Below, piece after piece: positions 53,939-63,249 of a DNA stretch of 64,000 bases. Each line of letters opens with the position of its first letter. The stretch's first letter is position 1. The translations under genes and the position numbers were made by a program. Origin of the DNA: G965205255 sp965205255 (lineage in GTDB: Bacteria > Pseudomonadota > Gammaproteobacteria > Pseudomonadales > Endozoicomonadaceae); NCBI GenBank assembly GCA_965205255.1, contig OZ242051.1, positions 2,480,001-2,544,000 of the forward strand. The letters run 5' to 3'. The notes under the pieces were generated by a model. That model had not been told where the DNA came from, did no database searches, and was given only the letters and a program-made list of their open reading frames with translations.

Positions 53939-55206
53939 TGGATAAAGTCTTATCAAGAAACTTCGGTGCCAATGAGCCATTGAATCTCGCAGATTATAAG
54001 AAAGCGGGCGGTTATAAAACACTGGATTCCATTATTGGAAAGCCCAGAGATAAACTACTGGCACAACTGAAAAAGTCTGGTTTGAAAGGCTGTGGTGGCG
54101 CAGGGTTTATGACGGGTATGAAATGGGGTTTTAAAGCACCGGATGCGCCTCACCCCATTTATTTAGTTGTGAATCTTGATGAAGCAGAGCCAGGTTCATT
54201 TAAAGACAGACAAGTCCTTTATCGTGATCCGCACACCATTATTGAAGGCGTAATAGCATCATCTTATGTGCTCGATGCAGATAAAGCGTTTGTTTTTATT
54301 CGTGGTGAGTACCGTAAAGGTGCACAGTTGCTTGAGAAAGCTGTGGAAGAAGCCAAACAGGCCAATTTATTAGGTCAAAACATTATGGGTAGTGGCTGGG
54401 GTCTGGAGATTGATGTTCACCTGAGTGCCGGGCGTTATATCTGTGGTGAAGAAACTGCTTTGTTGAATGCGCTGGAAGGTTATCGTGCTAATCCTCGAAG
54501 CAAACCCCCTTTTCCTATTGCCAAAGGTCTATGGGGTCAACCGACTATTGTGAATAACATGGAGACCGTGTGTCACGTACCTTTTATTCTCGAGCGTGGG
54601 GAGCAATGGTATCAAAGTCAGGGTGTCAATGGTGGTTTTGGCAGCCATATCTACCAAGTGTCAGGACCTGTAAAAAAACCCGGTTTTTTCGAATTACCAT
54701 TAGGTGTTACTGCCCGTGAATTAATCTTTGAGCATGCAGGTGGTATGTTACCAGGTCGGGAGTTAGTGGGTTTTTTACCAGGTGGCGCGTCCACACAATT
54801 TATGTTGCCTGAACATCTTGATATTCCCATGCACTGGGATGGCCCGCCAACGGTGGGTTCACGTTTGGGTACAGGGGGTATTATTGTGATGGATGATCAG
54901 ATCTGTCCGGTAGATTTTATGATTAACCTTATGCTGTTTTTTACCCGTGAATCCTGTGGCTATTGTACACCTTGCAGGGATGGTTTGCCTTATGTAAAGC
55001 ATCTGCTTGAAAAATTTGAGGCAGGTAAAGCTGTGGAGCAGGATATTGATACGTTAAAAGAGCTTTGTGAGATCATCTATCCAAATACATTCTGTGCTTT
55101 TGCCCCCGGTGCACTGATGCCAATTACAACTGGCATTGAAAAATTTGAAGACTTACTTCGTCTTCATGTGAAGCACAAAGGATGCACAATAAAGGAGTGT
55201 GCCTGA
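53938..55206 (+). CDS. nuoF: NADH-quinone oxidoreductase subunit F
   Basis: NuoF binds NADH and FMN and holds cluster N3. The 422-residue protein has the NADH/FMN motif GCGGAGFMTGMKW, DEAEPGSFKDR, the FMN region GRYICGEETALLNALEG, and the cluster cysteines in SCGYCTPC with a later C (NTFCAF). The ATG at 53938 overlaps the nuoE stop. The TGA stop overlaps the nuoG start. Confidence 0.97.
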   Translation: MDKVLSRNFGANEPLNLADYKKAGGYKTLDSIIGKPRDKLLAQLKKSGLKGCGGAGFMTGMKWGFKAPDAPHPIYLVVNLDEAEPGSFKDRQVLYRDPHTIIEGVIASSYVLDADKAFVFIRGEYRKGAQLLEKAVEEAKQANLLGQNIMGSGWGLEIDVHLSAGRYICGEETALLNALEGYRANPRSKPPFPIAKGLWGQPTIVNNMETVCHVPFILERGEQWYQSQGVNGGFGSHIYQVSGPVKKPGFFELPLGVTARELIFEHAGGMLPGRELVGFLPGGASTQFMLPEHLDIPMHWDGPPTVGSRLGTGGIIVMDDQICPVDFMINLMLFFTRESCGYCTPCRDGLPYVKHLLEKFEAGKAVEQDIDTLKELCEIIYPNTFCAFAPGALMPITTGIEKFEDLLRLHVKHKGCTIKECA

Positions 55207-57503
55207 TGGGAACTATTTATATTGATGATAAAGAGGTTAACTTTACGCCTGGACAAAATGTGCTGGATGCTGCATTAAAAGCGGGTATCGATACCCCTTA
55301 CTTTTGTTATCATGAAGCGCTGGGTTCGGCAGGATCTTGTCGTGTTTGTGCTATGGAGTTAGAACCTGCTAAAGAAGGTGATCGCTCACGTGTGGTGATG
55401 ACTTGTATGCAGCCTGCGCAGGATGGACAACGTTATCGTTTAAATCAGGGTAGTGCAGATAAAGTTCGCAAAAATGTAGTTGAATACTATATGACACGTC
55501 ACCCTCACGACTGCCCTGTCTGTGATGAGGCTGGTGAGTGTCATCTTCAGGACATGACTATTTTATCGCATCAGACTTACCGACGTTATGACGGAAAAAA
55601 ACGCACTTTTTCAAACCAGGATATGGGTTCACTTATCTGGAATACGGCGAACCGTTGTATTACCTGTTATCGCTGTGTCCGTTTTTACCAAAACTATGCA
55701 TTAGGTGATGATCTAGGCACTTATGGCTCTGGGCAGCGCACAACTTTTCGCCGGTCAGACCCTGGGGCTTTTGAGAGTCCGTTTTCAGGCAATCTGGTGG
55801 ATGTTTGTCCGACCGGAACATTCACTGACAAAGTTTATCGCAGAAAATATAGTCGCACGTGGCAACTGGAAAAAGCACCTTCTGTGTGTGGTCATTGTTC
55901 AACAGGTTGCAATACCGAGCCGGGTGGGCGTCAAGGAACATTACGTCGTATCTATCCTAATTCAAATGCAGAAGTTAACCCTCACTTTATCTGTGATCGT
56001 GGTCGTTATGGTGAGCACTTTAGCGAAGCAAAAGACCGCCCTTTAACGCCACTTCATCATGGTAAACAAGATACACAGGAAAACGTACTCAACCATATAA
56101 AAGACCGACTTGAAAATGCGAATGGTCGAGTTGGTGTGTTAAGTTCCGGTCATGAAGATATTGAAACTCATCTTATGCTTCAAAAGCTGGCAAGATATTA
56201 TGAGGGTATGTTCAGCCCGTTTGTGTTGCCAAAGGCGGAGGAACGTACCCGTGCAGCAATGAAGGCGAGTATTTCGCCTCCTTCACTAACGGAGATTGAA
56301 CAGGCCGATGGTGCGGTGGTCATTGGTGCATTAACTGAAGCTGCACCAATGATGGATCTTGCTGTTCGTCAGTTAATTGCAAAAGGTAAGCCTGTTTATA
56401 TGGTGCATGCTGCTCCATCGCTACTTTCTGATCTGATCAAAAAACATAGCTGTGGTCGTATTACTCAAGTTGCACCAAAATTGTGGGCTGAAACCATTAA
56501 TAATATGAATGCGTCTGAAGAATTGGCAGAGATGGGTCCTAATCTTTTCGCCAATCTTGATGCGGGAAAAAACATTGTTGTTTTAGGTGTTGCCGGAGAA
56601 ATGGATGTTTCTGCTATCAATGCATTGCATGAATTATCACGAGGACTGGAGCGTAAACATCTTTATGTACAGCTTGGGTTTGCGCTGGAGGCAGCTAATG
56701 CTGCTGGGGCAGCAATGATAAGTACCGACAATAGTGCACAAGCCATGATTGATGCGATTGTTGCAGGCAGTGTCGATACACTGGTGGTTTGCGGTGCTGA
56801 CCCGTTAGGAATGGGTTCTGCGGACTGGAATAAAGTTCGTAGCCAGCTGAATCAGCTGATTGTACTGGATAACATTGGTTCTGAAACGGTCAAAGATGCT
56901 GATGTTGTATTGCCTTTTGCTACATGGTCTGAACGTTCAGGCCTAACTCTCAGTTACGAGGGCAGGTTGCAGGCATTCTCCCGTGCATATCATCGTAAGG
57001 GTGTCTTTTCAGTTCATAACTTTGTGTCTGCACTGCTGCCTCAGACAGAGAACGAGCTATATGCAGTGAAAGACTCATGGGTAATGGAACATACAGATCA
57101 GCTAATACTAGCTGGTCAAACAGGACTGAAAGTAGATCTTGCAAAAGCATTTGGTGCGCTTGCAGATGCTGACCAAGCAGTTTCAGAAAATGACGAAGGT
57201 CTTCAGGTAGTCAGACTACCATGGCATGGTGGTGGAGACAAAGCCGATTATGCTCCAGATCTGGCATCGAATAAGCCGTGGATTGATGATCGTGCTTACA
57301 TGCACCCTCAAACGACCAAAAGTTTGAAATTAAAAGATGGTGAAAAGCTTAAGCTTAAAACTGGAGTTGAGCTATCTGTGATATGCTCTGATCGTGTTGC
57401 GACAGGGTGTATGGCTGTAACGCGAAGCACACTCAAACATATTGGTTATCCGGTTAACACAGTGCTTGGCAATGAGCTTCTCAGTATTGGAGAGGAAGCA
57501 TAA
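55206..57503 (+). CDS. nuoG: NADH-quinone oxidoreductase subunit G
   Basis: NuoG is the large iron-sulfur subunit. The 765-residue protein has the N-terminal ferredoxin domain (PYFCYHEALGSAGSCRVC), the histidine-ligated N5 site with HPHDCPVCDEAGEC, the N4 site CITCYRCV with DVCPTG, and the N7 motif CGHCSTGC with a later cysteine (FICDRG). The rest is the molybdopterin-oxidoreductase-like fold, somewhat shorter than in E. coli. The start at 55206 overlaps the nuoF stop by one base. Confidence 0.96.
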   Translation: MGTIYIDDKEVNFTPGQNVLDAALKAGIDTPYFCYHEALGSAGSCRVCAMELEPAKEGDRSRVVMTCMQPAQDGQRYRLNQGSADKVRKNVVEYYMTRHPHDCPVCDEAGECHLQDMTILSHQTYRRYDGKKRTFSNQDMGSLIWNTANRCITCYRCVRFYQNYALGDDLGTYGSGQRTTFRRSDPGAFESPFSGNLVDVCPTGTFTDKVYRRKYSRTWQLEKAPSVCGHCSTGCNTEPGGRQGTLRRIYPNSNAEVNPHFICDRGRYGEHFSEAKDRPLTPLHHGKQDTQENVLNHIKDRLENANGRVGVLSSGHEDIETHLMLQKLARYYEGMFSPFVLPKAEERTRAAMKASISPPSLTEIEQADGAVVIGALTEAAPMMDLAVRQLIAKGKPVYMVHAAPSLLSDLIKKHSCGRITQVAPKLWAETINNMNASEELAEMGPNLFANLDAGKNIVVLGVAGEMDVSAINALHELSRGLERKHLYVQLGFALEAANAAGAAMISTDNSAQAMIDAIVAGSVDTLVVCGADPLGMGSADWNKVRSQLNQLIVLDNIGSETVKDADVVLPFATWSERSGLTLSYEGRLQAFSRAYHRKGVFSVHNFVSALLPQTENELYAVKDSWVMEHTDQLILAGQTGLKVDLAKAFGALADADQAVSENDEGLQVVRLPWHGGGDKADYAPDLASNKPWIDDRAYMHPQTTKSLKLKDGEKLKLKTGVELSVICSDRVATGCMAVTRSTLKHIGYPVNTVLGNELLSIGEEA

Positions 57504-58495
57504 TGAGTCATTTACCTTTATTTGCTCAGTGGATTATTATCGTTGTCGGTATGGTTGCTACAGCCCTAGCGCTGGTGTTACTGGCCGGATATGTTGTCTG
57601 GCTTGAACGGCGTGGTCTTGCTGTGTTACAGGATCGTTACGGACCTAACCGTTGCGGACCATTCGGGTTACTTCAACCGATTGCTGATGCTCTAAAACTA
57701 CTGACCAAAGAGTACTTTCAACCACATTTTGCAGATAAGTTTTTATATAACCTTGCGCCAAGGCTGGTAGTATTTTCGGTACTGGTAAGCTTTGTAGTCA
57801 TTCCTTTTGCACCCGGTATTTCTTGGGCAGGTGATTTGAATATTGGATTGCTGTTTATTCTGGCGTTGAGTTCACTTCATACTTATGGTGTTTTTCTGGG
57901 TGGTTGGGCTTCGCAAAGTAAGTTCTCACAGCTGGGTTCCATTCGAACTATTGCTCAGCTGGTCAGCTATGAACTAGCTATGGGCTTATCGCTGTTTGGC
58001 GTGATTATGTTGTCTGGAACATTTAACTTGGAAAAGATTGTGTTAGCTCAGCAGCAACATGTTCCTTATGTTCTTTGGCAGCCTTTAGGTTTTATCATCT
58101 TTATGATTGCAGGTATTGCTGAAACTCACCGTTTGCCGTTTGATATGCCTGAGGCTGAAAATGAGCTGGCTTCAGGTTATAACACCGAATATGGTGGTAT
58201 GGCCTTTGCGATGTTTTTCCTTGGTGAATATCTTGGTATTGTATTAATTGCTGCGTTAACGGCAACTTTGTTCTTAGGTGGCTGGGATGGTCCGTTTGTC
58301 AGTGAATACCCGTGGACAGGCATGATTTGGCTGGCACTAAAGACTCTAGTTATTGTTTTGTTTTTTATTTGGATGCGTGCCAGTGTTCCACGAACCAGAT
58401 ATGATCAGTTAATGACCATTGGTTGGAAATATCTTTTGCCATTAAGTTTGCTGAATGTTATTGCAACGGCGCTGATTGCGTCTGTATGGATGTGA
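57503..58495 (+). CDS. nuoH: NADH-quinone oxidoreductase subunit H
   Basis: NuoH is the eight-helix membrane subunit that forms the quinone entry and first proton route. The 330-residue protein has the conserved ERRGLAVLQDRYGPNRCGP loop, ADALKLLTKE, and the AETHRLPFDMPEAENELASG loop with acidic residues. It starts at the last base of the nuoG stop. Confidence 0.96.
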   Translation: MSHLPLFAQWIIIVVGMVATALALVLLAGYVVWLERRGLAVLQDRYGPNRCGPFGLLQPIADALKLLTKEYFQPHFADKFLYNLAPRLVVFSVLVSFVVIPFAPGISWAGDLNIGLLFILALSSLHTYGVFLGGWASQSKFSQLGSIRTIAQLVSYELAMGLSLFGVIMLSGTFNLEKIVLAQQQHVPYVLWQPLGFIIFMIAGIAETHRLPFDMPEAENELASGYNTEYGGMAFAMFFLGEYLGIVLIAALTATLFLGGWDGPFVSEYPWTGMIWLALKTLVIVLFFIWMRASVPRTRYDQLMTIGWKYLLPLSLLNVIATALIASVWM

Positions 58496-58507
58496 GGAAG
58501 TAGCATC

Positions 58508-59038
58508 GTGTTTAAATTTTTAGGAGAGATTTTTGGTGCGTTTGGCACAACCTTAAGCCACGCATTTAAACCGAGAGATACGGTTCAGTATCCTGAAGAA
58601 CGGACGGAACGTGCAAAACGTTTTCGTGGTCGTATCGTATTAACAAATGACCCAGATGGTCAGGAACGTTGTGTATCCTGTTATCTTTGTTCATCAGTTT
58701 GTCCGGTTGACTGTATTACCATTCAGGGATCAGAAGATGAAAATGAACGACGTTATCCAGAGCAGTTTGATATTGACTTTAGTCGATGTATTTTCTGTGG
58801 ATTGTGTGAAGAGGCATGCCCTACACTGGCTATTCAGTTAACGCAGGACTTTGAGATATGTCAGACAGATCGCCCTAAGGGAATGGTCTGGCATAAAGAA
58901 GACCTTATGATTGATGGTACAGGTAAACATCCTCATTACAACTTTTACCGACATGCAGGTGTTGCGATAAAAGATAAAAATGTCGGGGATAATCCGGATG
59001 AACTTCCACCCGTTGATGTGTATTCTAATTTGCCTTAG
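58508..59038 (+). CDS. nuoI: NADH-quinone oxidoreductase subunit I
   Basis: NuoI carries clusters N6a and N6b that link the arms. The 176-residue protein has two 4Fe-4S motifs, CVSCYLCSSVCPVDCI and CIFCGLCEEACPTLAI. The start is a GTG at 58508 after GAGGAAG. Confidence 0.96.
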   Translation: MFKFLGEIFGAFGTTLSHAFKPRDTVQYPEERTERAKRFRGRIVLTNDPDGQERCVSCYLCSSVCPVDCITIQGSEDENERRYPEQFDIDFSRCIFCGLCEEACPTLAIQLTQDFEICQTDRPKGMVWHKEDLMIDGTGKHPHYNFYRHAGVAIKDKNVGDNPDELPPVDVYSNLP

Positions 59039-59061
59039 GGCTGTGGTGCGAGCAAAGTAAT

Positions 59062-59574
59062 ATGATAACGTGGAATATTATTTTTTACCTGAGCAGTGCA
59101 ATTTTGGTGGTTACCGCCGGGGCACTGCTGTTTGTGCGTCATCCAATGCATGGTGCCGTATACTTAATTGCTTCTCTGATGGCATTAGCGTTGGATTTTT
59201 ATCTGTTGGGTTCACCTTTAATCGCTGTGTTTCAGGTCATTTTATATATTGGTGCCATCATGGTGTTGTATGTGTTTTTTATCATGATGAATCCTCTGAA
59301 AAAACATACTTATGTTCACAGACCGTCTCTGTGGGTGCCTCTTATTTTGTTGATAGTTCTGTTGTCTGAAGGTGTTTATCTGTTGTTTTCGGGTGATATA
59401 CCCGTACTGGGTAGCGGTGTGATGGTCACTATTGAACCTAAAGAACTCGGCAGATTACTGTTTGGACACTACAAAATTGCGGTTGAGGTTATTTCAACAT
59501 TACTCCTTGCTACGTTGGTGGCCGTGATGTATTTAGCTCGTCCATTCAGTTTGCGCAGGGAGAAAAAATCATGA
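59062..59574 (+). CDS. nuoJ: NADH-quinone oxidoreductase subunit J
   Basis: NuoJ is a five-helix membrane subunit. The 170-residue protein has the family sequence HPMHGAVYLIASLMALALDF and the helix VILYIGAIMVLYVFFIMM, which contains the pi-bulge region of helix 3. It overlaps nuoK by 4 bases. Confidence 0.95.
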   Translation: MITWNIIFYLSSAILVVTAGALLFVRHPMHGAVYLIASLMALALDFYLLGSPLIAVFQVILYIGAIMVLYVFFIMMNPLKKHTYVHRPSLWVPLILLIVLLSEGVYLLFSGDIPVLGSGVMVTIEPKELGRLLFGHYKIAVEVISTLLLATLVAVMYLARPFSLRREKKS

Positions 59575-59870
59575 ATTTTGAGTTCACAATTTTTATTTCG
59601 TTCTTCCTCTTTATTATCGGCATCGCCATTGTTTTATTACGCAAGGAGTTGCTATTTATTCTTATGGGAATTGAGGTCATGTTTAATGGTGCCGCTTTAG
59701 CGGTTATTGCGGGGGCGCAACACTGGCACGATCCAACGGGTCAGGTGTTGACATTGATGTTAATGATTATTGCTGGTGCTGAACTGGCTGTTTCACTGCT
59801 GATTGTAATGCATTGTTATCGTCAGCTGGGAGTCAGTCGTATTGATCAGCTTAACCAGTTACATGATTAA
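59571..59870 (+). CDS. nuoK: NADH-quinone oxidoreductase subunit K
   Basis: NuoK is a small three-helix subunit with two membrane glutamates needed for proton transfer. The 99-residue protein has both, in LLFILMGIEVMFNG (first) and IIAGAELAVSLLIV (second). The length is normal. Confidence 0.95.
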   Translation: MNFEFTIFISFFLFIIGIAIVLLRKELLFILMGIEVMFNGAALAVIAGAQHWHDPTGQVLTLMLMIIAGAELAVSLLIVMHCYRQLGVSRIDQLNQLHD

Positions 59871-59884
59871 CGCCGGGAGATGTA

Positions 59885-61759
59885 ATGAATAATATACTTT
59901 GGTTAATTCCTGGCGCTCCTGTTTTTGGTGCTCTTATAACTGTTATTTTCGGACGTAGACTTCCCGCAGGACTTTGCTCAAGATTTGCCACATTAATGGC
60001 CTTTACTTCTGCGCTTGTCGTCCTTTTTTTGTGGATTGATGGTGGTGTTGATCCACATTTTCATGAGAATCTTTACACTTGGATGTCTGTGGGCACTTGG
60101 CACCCGCATTTGTCGTTGAGTGTTGATAAAGTCACTTTGATTATGTTGTCGGTGGCTACATGGGTTGGTTTTCTTATCCATCTGTTCTCAGTACGTTTTA
60201 TTGGGGGTGAGTCGGGAGAACGTCGATATTTCTTCTATCTGAACCTGTTTATCGCAGGTATGATTTTTTTCGTCATGGCAGATAATCTGGTGTTGCTTTA
60301 CCTTGGCTGGGAAGTAATGGGCTTATGCTCATATGCGTTGGTTTCATATTACTTTTATAAACAGTATTATGCGTATTGTGGACGAAAAGCTTTTGTTGTA
60401 ACGCGTATTGGTGATACTGCTCTGGCAATAGGTATTATTTATGCTTTCGCCCATTTTGGAACCGTCAGTATTGCTGAGATTTTTCATCAAGTTCAAACTC
60501 AACCACAAGATCACTTTTTTATTGGCATGCTTTGTGTATTGTTTCTGATTGCAGGTATTGCCAAATCAGCACAGTTTCCGTTGCATGTTTGGTTACCTGA
60601 TGCCATGACAGGCCCTAGTACTGTTTCGGCATTAATTCATGCTGCAACAATGGTTACAGCTGGGGTTTACTTGTTGGTGCGTTTCCATCTGTTGTTGAAT
60701 CTTGTGCCTGATGTTCGGCTAGTGGTAGCGTTTGTTGGTTGTATTACAGCCTGTTTTGCAGCTTCTGCGGCCTTGTCACAGAATAAAATCAAACGGGTGC
60801 TGGCTTATTCAACCGTAAGCCAGATTGGTTACATGTTTGCAGCTGTTGGTGCAGGCGCTTATTCGTTAGCGTTGTTCCATCTAATTGTTCATGCCTGTTT
60901 TAAGGCACTGTTATTTATGAGTAGTGGCGTTATAGTAAGTGCATTTAATGGTGAGGATGATATTCGTGAAATGGGTGGTCTTGCAAAAAAACAACCCTTT
61001 CTTAATATTGTTTACCTGATAGGCTCTTTAACCTTGGCTGCCCTGCCATTAGTTACTGCAAGCTTTTACAGTAAAGATGCAATTATTGCCGCTGACTTCA
61101 CCTCAAACCAAGGGTATTTGCTGGTTTGTTTAGGTCTGTTGGGTGCGTTGTTTACGGGCTTATATTCCATGCGCATGTATTTTATGGTTTTTTTGGGGAA
61201 AACACGCTCAACAATTGTAGATTACAAACTGCCGTTTTCCATGAAGCTTCCGTTAATGATTCTGGCTTTCTTCAGTATAACTATCGGCTGGATTCAGCTG
61301 CCGGCTGACTGGAATTTTGGACCACATCTTTTGATCCCATGGCTATCTTCTGTGGTGGGGTGGAGTCCGGCACCTGATGCTCAAACTGCATTTTGGTTGG
61401 AAATTATCGGTGGAGTTGTCGCTACTGTTGGTATTTGTGCTGCTTGGCCTTTGACAAAAAGAGAGATTGTTAAAAGGTATGGGCTTGGGGATAACAACTT
61501 TTTGCAAAATGCCTGGTATATTGATTGGCTATCACGTTATGTGATTGTTTTTCCATATTATGTTTTTTGCTGGATATCCCAATTTATGATTGAAAAATTA
61601 CTATTAAACAAAGCTATTGTGGGTTCAGTAACAGGTCTTTTATCACTTGCTCATACAAGTATGAAAGAGTTGCAGGGAGGTGCATTGCAACGTTATCTGC
61701 ATCTGATGGTATTGGGCGCGGTGTTATTACTGGCCTATTCAGTTTGGCTGTTCTCATAA
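59885..61759 (+). CDS. nuoL: NADH-quinone oxidoreductase subunit L
   Basis: NuoL is the distal antiporter-like subunit with the long lateral helix. The 624-residue protein has the conserved LGWEVMGLCSYALV with its glutamate, the KSAQFPLHVWLPDAMTGPST segment with the key lysine, and ALIHAATMVTAGVYL with the histidine. The C-terminal part is the lateral helix plus a last membrane helix. It follows nuoK by 14 bases. Confidence 0.96.
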   Translation: MNNILWLIPGAPVFGALITVIFGRRLPAGLCSRFATLMAFTSALVVLFLWIDGGVDPHFHENLYTWMSVGTWHPHLSLSVDKVTLIMLSVATWVGFLIHLFSVRFIGGESGERRYFFYLNLFIAGMIFFVMADNLVLLYLGWEVMGLCSYALVSYYFYKQYYAYCGRKAFVVTRIGDTALAIGIIYAFAHFGTVSIAEIFHQVQTQPQDHFFIGMLCVLFLIAGIAKSAQFPLHVWLPDAMTGPSTVSALIHAATMVTAGVYLLVRFHLLLNLVPDVRLVVAFVGCITACFAASAALSQNKIKRVLAYSTVSQIGYMFAAVGAGAYSLALFHLIVHACFKALLFMSSGVIVSAFNGEDDIREMGGLAKKQPFLNIVYLIGSLTLAALPLVTASFYSKDAIIAADFTSNQGYLLVCLGLLGALFTGLYSMRMYFMVFLGKTRSTIVDYKLPFSMKLPLMILAFFSITIGWIQLPADWNFGPHLLIPWLSSVVGWSPAPDAQTAFWLEIIGGVVATVGICAAWPLTKREIVKRYGLGDNNFLQNAWYIDWLSRYVIVFPYYVFCWISQFMIEKLLLNKAIVGSVTGLLSLAHTSMKELQGGALQRYLHLMVLGAVLLLAYSVWLFS

Positions 61760-61769
61760 GGTATTAAAA

Positions 61770-63248
61770 ATGTTGAACTTTCTAATATTTTTTCCGTTGG
61801 TTGCAGCCTGTTTAATCTGGGCCTTTAGCCAAAAAAATTCAAATCTTGCAAGGTTTCTTACATTCATTGCAGCGTTGGTTGAGTTTATTGTTACTGCCAG
61901 TTTATGGTTATTTCATCCGGTTACCGGTTGGGCTTTTGCAAAATCCATTCCCTGGATTCCTTCACTGGGTATTCACTACAACTTGGCGATGGATGGGTTT
62001 AGCCTAGTGATGATATTAATCACTGCATTTTTGGGGGTGGTTTCTATTGTAGTCGGTTGGCGAGCTGTTGATCGTTGGTATGCGTTTGGCCCGCTATTAT
62101 TGTTTATGTCAAGCACTCTTACAGGCGTTTTTCTGGCACAGGATTTGCTGTTGTTTTATGTGTTCTGGGAAATCATGCTGATACCCATGTACTTTATGAT
62201 GAGCCAGTGGGGTGGAGAACATGCTAAATCTGCTGCCACACGTTTTCTGTTGTATACTGTGACAGCCTCCCTGTTTATGCTTATAGGCATTATTGCTTTA
62301 TATGTTATCAAGGGAAATCAACATAACGGTAATTTCAGCTTTGCTTTTAATATGCTGTTTAACACCCCGGTTAAAACAGGAGCAATCTGGATTACTCTTT
62401 CTTTTCTCATTGGCTTTGGCGTTAAAGTTCCGGCATTTCCTCTCCATCTTTGGGCTCCACGAGCCTACAAGGAGTCTAATCCTGCGGTCACGATGTTATT
62501 GTCCGGTGCAATGGCTAATGCAGGCGTTTATGGTATTTTACGAATTTGCCCCTTTGTTTCACCTGAAAGCATGTTGTTTTTCTGTAAGGCAGGTATGGCA
62601 TTAGCCAGCATTGGTGCTATTTATACAGGGTTAATTGCTTACAGGGAAAACAATATTCGGACCGTAGCTGCATACTCAAGTATCAGCCATATGAATCTTG
62701 CTATGTTAGCGGTTTTTGCTCTTCAGCTTCAAGCGGTTAATGGGGCAATGGTGCAGCTGGTCGCTCATGCATTTTCCATTGCCGGTATTTTTGCAATAGT
62801 AGCAATGCTAGAGGCCAGAGGTTTTAAAGGTGAGCTTAATGAAATGGGTGGTTTATTTAAGCCGATGCCACGTTTAGGTGCCTTTTTACTGTTTTTTATC
62901 ATAGCTGGTGTAGGTATGCCTGGGTTGGGTAACTTTGTGGGTGAAATATTGATTCTTGCAGGTAGCTATCATGTTTCACCGGTATGGACGGTTATTGCTG
63001 CATTGAGCATAGTTGTTAGTGTTGCTTACTTTTTACGTATGTATGAGCGGGCAATGCTTGGTCCGCTCAATAAAAATATTCAGGTACCAATACTTCAGGA
63101 TACTAACTGGCGAGAGTATTGTGTGTTAGGTGTACTTGCACTGTCCATTTTTTGGCTGGGTATGTATCCTCACAGCTTCATGGAAAGTTTTTCCACAGCC
63201 GCACACCAAACTGTCAGTATGAGTCATCTGAGTCAGGGAGGGCTATAA
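61770..63248 (+). CDS. nuoM: NADH-quinone oxidoreductase subunit M
   Basis: NuoM is an antiporter-like proton-pumping subunit. The 492-residue protein has FYVFWEIMLIPMYFMM with the key glutamate, GFGVKVPAFPLHLWAPRAYKE with the lysine, and the SSISHMNLAM segment. The length is normal. It is followed by nuoN after one base. Confidence 0.96.
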   Translation: MLNFLIFFPLVAACLIWAFSQKNSNLARFLTFIAALVEFIVTASLWLFHPVTGWAFAKSIPWIPSLGIHYNLAMDGFSLVMILITAFLGVVSIVVGWRAVDRWYAFGPLLLFMSSTLTGVFLAQDLLLFYVFWEIMLIPMYFMMSQWGGEHAKSAATRFLLYTVTASLFMLIGIIALYVIKGNQHNGNFSFAFNMLFNTPVKTGAIWITLSFLIGFGVKVPAFPLHLWAPRAYKESNPAVTMLLSGAMANAGVYGILRICPFVSPESMLFFCKAGMALASIGAIYTGLIAYRENNIRTVAAYSSISHMNLAMLAVFALQLQAVNGAMVQLVAHAFSIAGIFAIVAMLEARGFKGELNEMGGLFKPMPRLGAFLLFFIIAGVGMPGLGNFVGEILILAGSYHVSPVWTVIAALSIVVSVAYFLRMYERAMLGPLNKNIQVPILQDTNWREYCVLGVLALSIFWLGMYPHSFMESFSTAAHQTVSMSHLSQGGL

Positions 63249-63249
63249 A